44,138 bases of DNA from Lachnospiraceae bacterium UBA7589. GTDB taxonomy: Bacteria > Bacillota > Clostridia > Lachnospirales > Lachnospiraceae. Below are positions 10,401 to 16,703 of the stretch, in pieces (position 1 is the stretch's first letter; each line of letters opens with the position of its first letter). The DNA lies in NCBI GenBank assembly GCA_002476495.1, contig DLKL01000016.1:16485-60622 (forward strand), in the 5' to 3' direction. The notes beneath the pieces are model-generated. The model saw only the letters and a list, made by a program, of their open reading frames with translations. It had not been told where the DNA came from and did no database searches. The position numbers and the translations under genes were made by a program.

Positions 10401-11253
10401 GTGCAAGCTTTTTATTAAACTTATATCTTCCTACCTTTGCCAGATCATATCTTCTGGAGTCAAAGAACATACCATTAATAAGACTCTCTGCATTCTCGAC
10501 CACCTCAGGCTCACCGGGTCTTATCTTCTTGTAAAGCTCTATGATACCGGTCTCATAGCTGGTAGACACATCCTTTGCAAGACTGGCCATAATCTTTGGC
10601 TCGTCTCCGAACAAATCTATTATCTCCTGATTAGTGCCAATACCAAGTGTTCTTATGAGAACAGTTATAGGTACCTTTCTTTGTCTGTCGACACGAACAT
10701 AAAATACGTCATTTGGATCTGTTTCATACTCAAGCCATGCACCACGATTAGGAATTACCGTACATGAATAAAGAGTTTTACCAACCTTATCATGTCCGAT
10801 TGCATAATATATACCGGGAGAACGTACTAACTGGCTTACAATAACTCGCTCTGCACCATTAATTACAAATGTACCTGTATCGGTCATAAGTGGCAGATCT
10901 CCCATAAAAATATCGTGCTGGGCAATCTCTCCTGTCTCGTTATTGCGGAGATGTACATTAACCTTAAGAGGAGCGGCATAAGTAGTATCTCTTTCCTTAC
11001 ACTCCTTGATTGTGTACTTTTTGTCCTCTTCGCACAACTGGAAATCAACAAATTCCAAACTCAACTGACCTGTGTAATCAGTAACTGGTGAGATATCTCT
11101 AAATACTTCTTTAAGACCTTCGTCTAAGAACCATTGATATGAATTTTTCTGCACTTCAATAAGGTTTGGCATATCCAAAACTTCTTTTTCAGTTGAAAAA
11201 CTCATTCGCATACCTCTTCCCGATTTCACAGGACGCATTCTGTACTTTTTCAT
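7429..11253 (-). CDS. rpoB: DNA-directed RNA polymerase subunit beta
   Basis: This is the second catalytic subunit of RNA polymerase. I place the start at the ATG at 11253-11251 (MKKYRMRPVKSGR), which matches the family N-terminus. An in-frame GTG four codons upstream overlaps the SD AAGGGG and is less likely. The rifampicin-binding region around residues 490-525 (SQLSQFMDQNNPLSELTHK) looks wild type. The C-terminus ends in an unusually acidic tail of Asp, Glu and Tyr, with the last 25 residues nearly all Asp, Glu, Ser or Tyr. The gene has its own promoter behind the rplL terminator and runs into rpoC. Confidence 0.98.
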   Translation of the reverse strand: MKKYRMRPVKSGRGMRMSFSTEKEVLDMPNLIEVQKNSYQWFLDEGLKEVFRDISPVTDYTGQLSLEFVDFQLCEEDKKYTIKECKERDTTYAAPLKVNVHLRNNETGEIAQHDIFMGDLPLMTDTGTFVINGAERVIVSQLVRSPGIYYAIGHDKVGKTLYSCTVIPNRGAWLEYETDPNDVFYVRVDRQRKVPITVLIRTLGIGTNQEIIDLFGDEPKIMASLAKDVSTSYETGIIELYKKIRPGEPEVVENAESLINGMFFDSRRYDLAKVGRYKFNKKLALKNRIAGHVLAEDVVDPNTGEVMFNAGATVSRDDARAIQNAAVPFVWIQTEERNVKVLSNMVVDLAEYVGFAPSEAGITEDVYYPVLEKLLEEYDDEDELKKAIAASVNELVPKHITKEDMLASINYNIHLEYGIGTQDDIDHLGNRRIRAVGELLQNQYRIGLSRLERVVRERMTTQDIDSITPQSLINIKPVTAAVKEFFGSSQLSQFMDQNNPLSELTHKRRLSALGPGGLSRDRASFEVRDVHYTHYGRMCPIETPEGPNIGLINSLATYARINEYGFVEAPYRKIDKSDPSNPVVTEEVVYLTADEEDNYIVAQANEPLDSDGHFVKNNVSGRYKEETSEFPKATVDLMDVSPKMVFSVATSMIPFLENDDANRALMGSNMQRQAVPLLTTEAPVVGTGMEAKAAVDSGVCIVAKNDGVVEISSSEKIVVKCDNGTVDEYHIIKFARSNQGNCMNQRPVVVKGDRVTKGMVIADGASTAGGEIALGKNPLIGFMTWEGYNYEDAVLLSERLVREDVYTSVHIEEYEVEARDTKLGQEEITRDLAGLAPEALKDLDENGIIRIGAEVRAGDILVGKVTPKGETELTAEERLLRAIFAEKAREVRDTSLRVPHGAYGVIIDTKIFTRENGDELPPGVNKKVVVYIAQKRKISVGDKMAGRHGNKGVISRILPVEDMPFLPNGRPLDIVLNPLGVPSRMNIGQVLEVHLGLASKVLGFNVSTPVFDGANEFDIMDALEMANDYANEDWDTFYEKYKDDTEKEVMDYLWENREHRAEWKGVPINRTGKVKLRDGRTGEEFDSPVTIGFMHYLKLHHLVDDKIHARSTGPYSLVTQQPLGGKAQFGGQRFGEMEVWALEAYGASYTLQEILTVKSDDVVGRVKTYEAIIKGDNIPEPGIPESFKVLLKEFQSLALDVRVLKEDQTEVELGESLDYSNDEMRDIIGNDKINVDENFEDHGYSGIDENDELTSLSDDYDDDYVDDYDGEDEF

Positions 11254-11337
11254 CGACGCATTCACCCCTTGAATTTATTTGATTTTGTTACCAATTCTAA
11301 ATCACGGCATACATAGCCATAATAATGACATTTTAAT

Positions 11338-11366
11338 ATGTTATCATAACAGGAAAATAGTGTCAA
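11338..11366 (-). promoter_or_regulatory. Promoter of rpoB-rpoC with extended -10
   Basis: On the minus strand TTGACA (11366-11361) and TAACAT (11343-11338) are separated by 17 bases, and the bases TGA just before the -10 make it an extended -10 element. It lies immediately downstream of the rplL terminator. Transcription of rpoBC therefore has an independent source in addition to any read-through from rplJL. The leader before the rpoB start is about 80 bases. Confidence 0.8.
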
Positions 11367-11444
11367 CAGAATAATATGATTTTTTTGATATTTTCAGAAA
11401 TAAATGATTTCATATTTTGTAATAAAAATACTTCTTATGAGTGT

Positions 11445-11478
11445 AAAAAGAGTGAGCCCCCCTTGAGCGACTCACTCT
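11445..11478 (-). terminator. Intrinsic terminator/attenuator between rplL and rpoB
   Basis: A perfect 8-base stem (AGAGTGAG/CTCACTCT) with a 14-base loop is followed on the minus strand by five T residues. It starts 20 bases after the rplL stop. A partial terminator at this spot is classic: it lets L10/L7/L12 be made in excess over the polymerase subunits. Confidence 0.85.
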
Positions 11479-11497
11479 GTAAAGTCCAGTTTGATAA

Positions 11498-11863
11498 TTA
11501 CTTAAGAGTAACCTTTGCTCCAACTTCTTCGAGCTTCTTCTTAATCTCTTCAGCCTCATCCTTTGATGCGCCTTCCTTGATAACCTTTGGAGCACCATCA
11601 ACAACGTCCTTAGCTTCCTTGAGTCCAAGACCGGTAGCTTCACGAACAACCTTGATAACCTTAACCTTCTCAGCTCCAACCTCAGTAAGCTCAACATCAA
11701 ATGCATCCTTCTCCTCAGCTGCTGCTGCACCGTCACCTGCTGCTGCAACTACAACACCTGCTGCTGCAGATACACCGAATTCCTCCTCGCAAGCCTTTAC
11801 AAGATCATTTAATTCTAAAACTGATAAACCTTTGATAACTTCAATAATTTCCTGAGTTGTCAT
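11498..11863 (-). CDS. rplL: 50S ribosomal protein L7/L12
   Basis: L7/L12 forms the flexible stalk dimers that recruit translation GTPases to the ribosome. The 121 residues show the three expected parts. These are an N-terminal dimerisation helix (about 1-32), an Ala/Gly-rich hinge (about 33-48) and a C-terminal domain with the conserved KVIKVVREATGLGLKEAK and VVDGAPK segments. The gene follows rplJ after about 50 bases with its own good SD. It is followed by the terminator that separates it from rpoB. Confidence 0.98.
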   Translation of the reverse strand: MTTQEIIEVIKGLSVLELNDLVKACEEEFGVSAAAGVVVAAAGDGAAAAEEKDAFDVELTEVGAEKVKVIKVVREATGLGLKEAKDVVDGAPKVIKEGASKDEAEEIKKKLEEVGAKVTLK

Positions 11864-11916
11864 TTTAAATTTCCTCCATTTTTCTAAATAATAAATCGGT
11901 TTGTATAATGTAACAA

Positions 11917-12405
11917 TTATGCTTCCTTTGCTTCAGCAATCTGCTTAATAACACGAGCAAAGTTTGCAATAGGTGACTGAATACTTCCAAGGAACTTGGA
12001 AATAAGCTCGTCTCTTGACGGAACGGCTGAAATAGCCTTGATTCCTTCAGCATCATAGTAAGTTCCCTCAACGACACCGGCCTTCATCTCAAGAATCGGA
12101 GCGTCCTTAGCAAACTTAGCAACAAGTCTTGCTGGGGCAGTCGCATCTGTCTTTGAAACAACAACTGCTGTTGGTTCTTCAAGATCTGCCTTAAGTGAAT
12201 CGAACTCTGTACCATCGATTGCAAATTTTACCATAGTATTCTTATATACCTTATAGAATACGCCCTCTTCTCTGAGCATCTTACGAAGCTTTGTATCCTG
12301 CTCAACTGTAAGGCCACGGTAATCTACCAATACTACTGATTTAGCATCTTTGATATTCTCTTTGATCTCTTCAACTACAGGCTGCTTTAATTCTACCTTT
12401 GCCAA
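11917..12405 (-). CDS. rplJ: 50S ribosomal protein L10
   Basis: L10 anchors the L7/L12 stalk and, with L12, binds its own mRNA leader to limit synthesis. The family start AKVELKQPVVEEIK is preceded by TTG at 12405-12403, nine bases behind the SD AAGGAGG, so I take TTG as the start. The ATG at 12411, two codons upstream, is only three bases from the SD and is less likely. The protein is then 162 residues, with the RNA-binding SVVLVDYRGLTVEQ and VYKNTM segments. It is the first gene after the L10 leader. The usual upstream neighbours rplK-rplA are absent here. Confidence 0.95.
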   Translation of the reverse strand: MAKVELKQPVVEEIKENIKDAKSVVLVDYRGLTVEQDTKLRKMLREEGVFYKVYKNTMVKFAIDGTEFDSLKADLEEPTAVVVSKTDATAPARLVAKFAKDAPILEMKAGVVEGTYYDAEGIKAISAVPSRDELISKFLGSIQSPIANFARVIKQIAEAKEA

Positions 12406-12449
12406 AATCATGCACCTCCTTATAAAACTAATGAAACTGCAATGAATTG

Positions 12450-12576
12450 CGAAAGAAAAAACTCCCACGCTCGCAGCATGGGAGTAAAACGTATCATCAC
12501 TGATTCAACGATTTTTCCTCGGTAGGCGCTACTATCTTACACCTTGCGGTACCTACTGTCTACGGCAGTTCATCGC
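12450..12576 (-). promoter_or_regulatory. L10 ribosomal-protein autoregulatory leader RNA
   Basis: The transcribed leader upstream of rplJ contains a bulged stem typical of the L10 leader family. On the RNA strand CAGTAGGTACC near 12560-12550 pairs with GCGCCTACCGAGG near 12530-12518. In known bacteria L10(L12)4 binds this element and shifts the leader towards the terminator that follows, so ribosomal protein supply feeds back on rplJL. The identification rests on position, the paired AGTAGG/CCTACC arms and the attached terminator. Confidence 0.8.
12456..12485 (-). terminator. Leader terminator of the L10 attenuator
   Basis: A 7-base stem ACTCCCA/TGGGAGT, extended internally by GC pairs, is followed on the minus strand by six T residues. 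It lies in the leader about 50 bases before rplJ, where the L10 attenuation mechanism needs a conditional stop. Confidence 0.85.
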
Positions 12577-12581
12577 TACAG

Positions 12582-12610
12582 AGTGTAGCATAATACACCC
12601 TGCTTGTCAA
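12582..12610 (-). promoter_or_regulatory. Promoter of rplJ-rplL
   Basis: On the minus strand TTGACA (12610-12605), a 17-base spacer ending in TGC and TACACT (12587-12582) form an extended -10 promoter. It lies just beyond the amidase stop codon, so rplJ is transcribed independently of the upstream genes. Confidence 0.8.
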
Positions 12611-12641
12611 TAGTTTTTTATCTGGATATTTACATAGATAT

Positions 12642-13478
12642 TTACATACTTACTATCAGCGTTTCATATCCTCTGTCTCTAAGTTCACGTTGGGCTATAA
12701 GAGCCTCCTCTATATTATCATAATCTCCAACCCTTACCTGATACAGTCCGTCAGCTTCATATATGGATGCATAATACCCCTGGTTGTTCAGGGTATTCAT
12801 GTTGAATTGTGCAGACGCATAGCTCCGGAAAATCCCCACAAGTATCTGATATTCTCCCTGATGGTTTTCTTCACTGAAGTTTTTTTTCTCATATCCATAA
12901 TAATTATTGCCCACCGTCACTGCTTCACCCTTTCCGGCAAGGCCCGACAGCCGGATTGTCTCATTGATCCCATCTGCAATTGCCTGTGCTGTTTCATCAA
13001 ATTTTGTATCAAACAGTTTATTGTCAACATCACTGTTTATAAATCCCGCCTCAACTAATATTGCCGGCATTTTTGTTCTTTTAAGAACCGCAAGGTTAGG
13101 TCTTTCCTGCACATTGATATTTCTGTATCCCACTTCTTCAAGCTTTTTGTTTATATTTGCCGCCATATCTGCTTTTATTCCGGAATTATCATATATAAGA
13201 GTCTGTACTCCATTATACTGGTTTGCATTAGGTGAGGAATTTCTGTGAATAGATACAAAATAATCTGCTCCGCTGGCATTTCCTATTCTTGCCTTTTCCA
13301 CAGGAGAATCATACACATCCTCTGTTCTTGTATATTCTACGTCATAGCCTTCCCCTGCAAGAATCCCCCCAACTGCCAAGGCCAGTTTTAATGTATCATC
13401 CTTTTCTCTTCTTCCCTCATAGGCAGCTCCATTATCATATCCGCCATGGCCGGCATCTATCATTATTTTTATAGGCAT
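12642..13478 (-). CDS. N-acetylmuramoyl-L-alanine amidase with SPOR domain (CwlC-like)
   Basis: The enzyme should cut the bond between N-acetylmuramic acid and L-alanine in peptidoglycan. Residues 1-180 form an Amidase_3 domain with zinc and catalytic residues His11 (DAGHGG), Glu25, His78 (SIHRNSS) and Glu143 (LVEAGF). Residues about 207-278 form a SPOR domain, which binds denuded glycan. There is no signal peptide: the catalytic domain begins at residue 3. This layout and the lack of secretion match CwlC of Bacillus, which lyses the mother cell late in sporulation. A similar role here is inference. It is preceded by two small XRE regulators and followed by the rplJ promoter. Confidence 0.9.
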   Translation of the reverse strand: MPIKIMIDAGHGGYDNGAAYEGRREKDDTLKLALAVGGILAGEGYDVEYTRTEDVYDSPVEKARIGNASGADYFVSIHRNSSPNANQYNGVQTLIYDNSGIKADMAANINKKLEEVGYRNINVQERPNLAVLKRTKMPAILVEAGFINSDVDNKLFDTKFDETAQAIADGINETIRLSGLAGKGEAVTVGNNYYGYEKKNFSEENHQGEYQILVGIFRSYASAQFNMNTLNNQGYYASIYEADGLYQVRVGDYDNIEEALIAQRELRDRGYETLIVSM

Positions 13479-13574
13479 ACTAACCTCATCATAAAAATCT
13501 ATTTAAATTAAGATATGACAAAAAAAAGGTAATATGTGCCTGTCTGACAAAAAAATCATACAACAGACCATCTT

Positions 13575-13850
13575 TTATATTTTTCCTGCCTGTTTAAGTT
13601 TGATTGCTATTTCCATATCAACATCAATTGTTTTTGGGATTTTTCCTGTTATGAAATAATTTGGATCCACATTAAGTGCTCTGGATATACTATATAGAAA
13701 ATCGCCTCCGAAACCTTTGCCTTTTTCTTCAACGTCTTCAAGAAGCTTCTCGTTAACCCCCGCACATTCGCTCAATTCTTTCCTTTGGATTTTTCTTGCC
13801 TGTCTGACGAATTTGATACGCATGCCGGCATTTTCGAACATTTTTTTCAT
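13575..13850 (-). CDS. Small XRE-family DNA-binding protein
   Basis: A 91-residue cytoplasmic protein made almost wholly of one helix-turn-helix domain (about residues 10-70). The pattern RIKFVRQARKIQRKELSECA, then a turn and a second helix, is typical of the Cro/CI group, and the end of the domain reads ALNVDPNYFITG. No effector domain is present. The start ATG has a good SD (GGGGAG, six bases away). It follows another XRE gene by 67 bases and precedes the amidase by 96 bases on the same strand. The target is unknown. Confidence 0.8.
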   Translation of the reverse strand: MKKMFENAGMRIKFVRQARKIQRKELSECAGVNEKLLEDVEEKGKGFGGDFLYSISRALNVDPNYFITGKIPKTIDVDMEIAIKLKQAGKI

Positions 13851-13916
13851 TGCAATCTCCCCTTAATTTTTAATTTATAATGTAATATTATCTCTGCAGG
13901 TTATAATGGCATAGCC

Positions 13917-14309
13917 TTACTTTTCTGCTATAATCTTTTTCACCATACCATAAATATTATCCATATCATTATTCTTGTCAACACCTTTTGTCTCCACAAA
14001 ATGGAGCATCAGCATAATACAAAGATAAAGCTTATCTTCTTCAGTACAGGTCTGGATATCTCTCCACACAGAATCTACGTCACCCTTTTCACCGAAAAGG
14101 ACATAATCCGAGGATATCCTCATTTCATTAAGCTTCTTCAAAACATTTACAGATACGTTATTTTCTGCTCCCTCAATCTTTTTGTATGCCGAAAGTGAAA
14201 TATTAAGCTTATTGGCAAAAACCTCCTGGGTACAGCCCATGCGTTCCCTTATCAATCTAAGTCTTTCCGCAGTCTTCATCTTTTCTGTTAAAATCTTGTT
14301 TTCACCCAT
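13917..14309 (-). CDS. XRE-family transcriptional regulator
   Basis: A protein of about 130 residues with an N-terminal XRE helix-turn-helix. RLRLIRERMGCTQEVFANKL and SLSAYKKIEGAENNVS correspond to the helices around the turn. The C-terminal 60 residues hold a hydrophobic helix (YLCIMLMLHFV) of unknown role. I place the start at the ATG at 14309 (MGENKIL), five bases from the SD AGGTGG. An in-frame GTG nine bases upstream would overlap that SD. A TATAAT box lies at 14365-14360 on the minus strand without a good -35 partner. It probably heads the regulator-regulator-amidase set. Confidence 0.8.
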   Translation of the reverse strand: MGENKILTEKMKTAERLRLIRERMGCTQEVFANKLNISLSAYKKIEGAENNVSVNVLKKLNEMRISSDYVLFGEKGDVDSVWRDIQTCTEEDKLYLCIMLMLHFVETKGVDKNNDMDNIYGMVKKIIAEK

Positions 14310-14439
14310 ATCTACCACCTGTATAACAATATATTATGGTTTTAGTCACACTATGTTTGATTATACCTTTTTTTCACAAAAATTAAACCCACTACCAATG
14401 TATTATTAGTATATTTTTAATGTACCTGTAAAATTAATT

Positions 14440-14470
14440 AAAGGATGCTGCAGAATATACAGCATCCTTT
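14440..14470 (-). terminator. Terminator of the ior/acyl-CoA ligase operon
   Basis: An 11-base perfect stem (AAAGGATGCTG and its complement) with a 9-base loop lies four bases past the ligase stop. On the minus strand it is followed by the T-rich stretch TTTAATTAATTTT. Confidence 0.85.
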
Positions 14471-14473
14471 GTT

Positions 14474-16108
14474 TTAAGCATTATTTTGTGCCGCTACCAA
14501 AGCTTCACTATTATACATATGTCTTAATTTTGGCTTTTCAATTTTTCCTGTTGGATTTCTTGGAATATCCGCAAAAATAATTTTTCTTGGACGTTTATAT
14601 CTTGGAAGCTCCTTGCAAAATTCATTAATTTCATCCTCAGTTACAATCATACCCGGTTTAAGCTCGATTATAGCTGCCGCTATCTCGCCCAGTCTTGAAT
14701 CTGCTATTCCGATTACAGCCACATCCTTAATCGCATGGTGCCGGCTTAGGAAATTTTCTATCTGCACAGGATAAATATTCTCGCCTCCGCTTATTATGAC
14801 ATCTTTCTTTCTGTCAACCAGGAAAATAAAGCCATCTTCATCCATCATGGCCATATCACCGGTATAAAGCCAATCACCCTTTAATACCTCGTTAGTTGCT
14901 TTCTTATCTTTGTAATAGCATTTCATAACACCAGGGCCCTTTACAGTAAGCTCCCCTACTTCACCCTGTGGTACAGGCTGCCCATTTTCGTCTACAATAC
15001 TGACTTCCCATCCGTAGCCAGCTATTCCGATAGCACCCACCTTGTCAATATTCTCTAATCCCAAATGAACACAGCCGGGACCGATAGATTCGCTCAGTCC
15101 ATAGTTTGTATCATACTTATGATTAGGGAATATCTCCTTCCAGTGCTTTATGAGACTTTGTGGAACAGGCTGGGCACCAATATGCATCAGTCTCCACTGC
15201 TCCAGCTTATAATCCTCAACCTTAAGTTCTCCTTTTTCTATGGCAAGAAGAATATCCTGTGCCCAAGGTACCAGAAGCCATACTATGGTACAGCCTTCAT
15301 TGGAAACAGCCTCAAATATGGTCTTTGGTGTAACTCCCTTTAACAAAACAGCCTTACTGCCGGATATTAGACTTCCAAACCAATGCATTTTTGCACCGGT
15401 GTGATAAAGCGGAGGAATACATAAAAATACATCCTCCCTTGTCTGAAGGTGATGTTTCTGCTCACAGGCTGCTGAATGCATCAGCGCTCTGTGTCTGTGA
15501 AGAATAGCCTTAGGGAACCCTGTTGTTCCTGAGGAAAAATATATTGCGGCATCATCCTCATCTGTTATTTCCACATCCGGTCTTTTGCTTGAGCAGTTAG
15601 CTGTAAGCCTGTCATAATCCTCTGCAAAGGTAGGACAGTTTCCTCCAACAAAAAACAACAGCCTGTTTTTTTCAATTTCGTCAGCAATCTCCTCTATTCT
15701 TCCAATGAATTCCGGTCCGAATACCAGAACATCAACATCCGCAAGCTTAAGGCAGTACTTTATCTCCTCAGAATCATATCTGAAATTAAGAGGTACAGCC
15801 AATGCCCCTGTTTTCAGAATTCCGAAATAAATCGGCAGCCATTCAAGACAATTCATAAGGAGAATTGCAACTTTGTCTCCTTTTTTTATTCCTCTTGATA
15901 TAAGAAGATTAGCAAATCTGTTGGCCTTTTCATCAAATACCTGCCATGTAATTTCTCTTCTGTAATGGCAATATGGATTTGCTTCTATAAGCTCATAATC
16001 TCTCCATGTAATTCTACGTTTTTCCTGAATCTCAGGATTAATTTCCACAAGGCAGACCTCATCGGCATAATCCCTTGCATTTCTCTCTAAATATTGTGTT
16101 ATAGGCAT
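14474..16108 (-). CDS. AMP-forming acyl/aryl-CoA ligase
   Basis: A 544-residue member of the class I adenylate-forming enzymes, which activate a carboxylic acid with ATP and load it on CoA. The AMP-binding signature SSGTTGFPK lies near residue 192. YGLSES, YTGDMAMMDEDGF and the hinge DRKKDVIISGGENIYP follow, and the C-terminal catalytic lysine lies in NPTGKIEK near 522. There are no membrane segments. It starts 15 bases after iorB, so the three genes form one operon. That context suggests an arylacetate such as phenylacetate or indoleacetate as the substrate; this is inference. The family also includes medium- and long-chain fatty acid ligases, which cannot be excluded. Confidence 0.88.
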   Translation of the reverse strand: MPITQYLERNARDYADEVCLVEINPEIQEKRRITWRDYELIEANPYCHYRREITWQVFDEKANRFANLLISRGIKKGDKVAILLMNCLEWLPIYFGILKTGALAVPLNFRYDSEEIKYCLKLADVDVLVFGPEFIGRIEEIADEIEKNRLLFFVGGNCPTFAEDYDRLTANCSSKRPDVEITDEDDAAIYFSSGTTGFPKAILHRHRALMHSAACEQKHHLQTREDVFLCIPPLYHTGAKMHWFGSLISGSKAVLLKGVTPKTIFEAVSNEGCTIVWLLVPWAQDILLAIEKGELKVEDYKLEQWRLMHIGAQPVPQSLIKHWKEIFPNHKYDTNYGLSESIGPGCVHLGLENIDKVGAIGIAGYGWEVSIVDENGQPVPQGEVGELTVKGPGVMKCYYKDKKATNEVLKGDWLYTGDMAMMDEDGFIFLVDRKKDVIISGGENIYPVQIENFLSRHHAIKDVAVIGIADSRLGEIAAAIIELKPGMIVTEDEINEFCKELPRYKRPRKIIFADIPRNPTGKIEKPKLRHMYNSEALVAAQNNA

Positions 16109-16123
16109 ATCTTTTCCCTCTTT

Positions 16124-16702
16124 TTATTTTAAGCTGTATCCGGCTTCAAAGGCCTTTAAATTAAGTTCAACTGTCTTAGGTGGTACAATTGCCTTAACTG
16201 TATCTATCCAGGCTTCCTTTGAGAATTCCATCTTACTTGCAGCTACTCCAAGAATAATAGTATTGAATACTCTTGTATTGCCAAGTTTTTGTGCCTCGGC
16301 CATTGCGTCAAGAGCTATAACGTTATACTTTTGGGATAATTTTTCAATTATATTTTCCGGATACTCTGCTGCTCCTGTAACAACTGTCATAGGGTCAATG
16401 CGCTGATCGTTAACAATTATTGTTCCGTCCTTCTTGAGAAAATGAGCATATCGCATTGCCTCTAGCCGTTCAAAAGCAATAAGTATATCTGCACAACCCT
16501 CCTCAACTATAGGTTCTGCAACAGCTTCTCCATATCTTACAAATGTAACAACACTTCCTCCACGCTGTGCCATTCCATGAACCTCGGAGATTTTAACATC
16601 ATATCCACAGGAGGTTGTAATATTTCCCAGTATTCTGCTGGCAAGCAGAGTACCCTGCCCTCCTACACCAACTATCATAATATTAACTGTATTCTTAGTC
16701 AT
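16124..16702 (-). CDS. iorB: Indolepyruvate:ferredoxin oxidoreductase, beta subunit
   Basis: The small subunit of the oxygen-sensitive enzyme that converts aryl pyruvates and CoA into aryl-acetyl-CoA, CO2 and reduced ferredoxin. The 192 residues begin with the gamma-type domain motif GVGGQGTLLASRILG, followed by KISEVHGMAQRGGSV, as in other 2-oxoacid oxidoreductases. I use the ATG at 16702, one base after the iorA stop and suitably spaced from the SD AGGTGAG. A GTG nine bases upstream is possible but overlaps the SD. Tight spacing implies translational coupling with iorA. Confidence 0.93.
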   Translation of the reverse strand: MTKNTVNIMIVGVGGQGTLLASRILGNITTSCGYDVKISEVHGMAQRGGSVVTFVRYGEAVAEPIVEEGCADILIAFERLEAMRYAHFLKKDGTIIVNDQRIDPMTVVTGAAEYPENIIEKLSQKYNVIALDAMAEAQKLGNTRVFNTIILGVAASKMEFSKEAWIDTVKAIVPPKTVELNLKAFEAGYSLK

Positions 16703-16703
16703 G

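Noticed and set aside
13479..13574. Possible terminator in the gap between the XRE gene and the amidase
   Set aside because: T runs are present but no stem longer than five bases precedes them.
12642..14309. Prophage lysis/lysogeny module (amidase plus two XRE regulators)
   Set aside because: No other phage genes, attachment repeats or base-composition shift. The amidase/SPOR layout fits a CwlC-like cell enzyme better than an endolysin.
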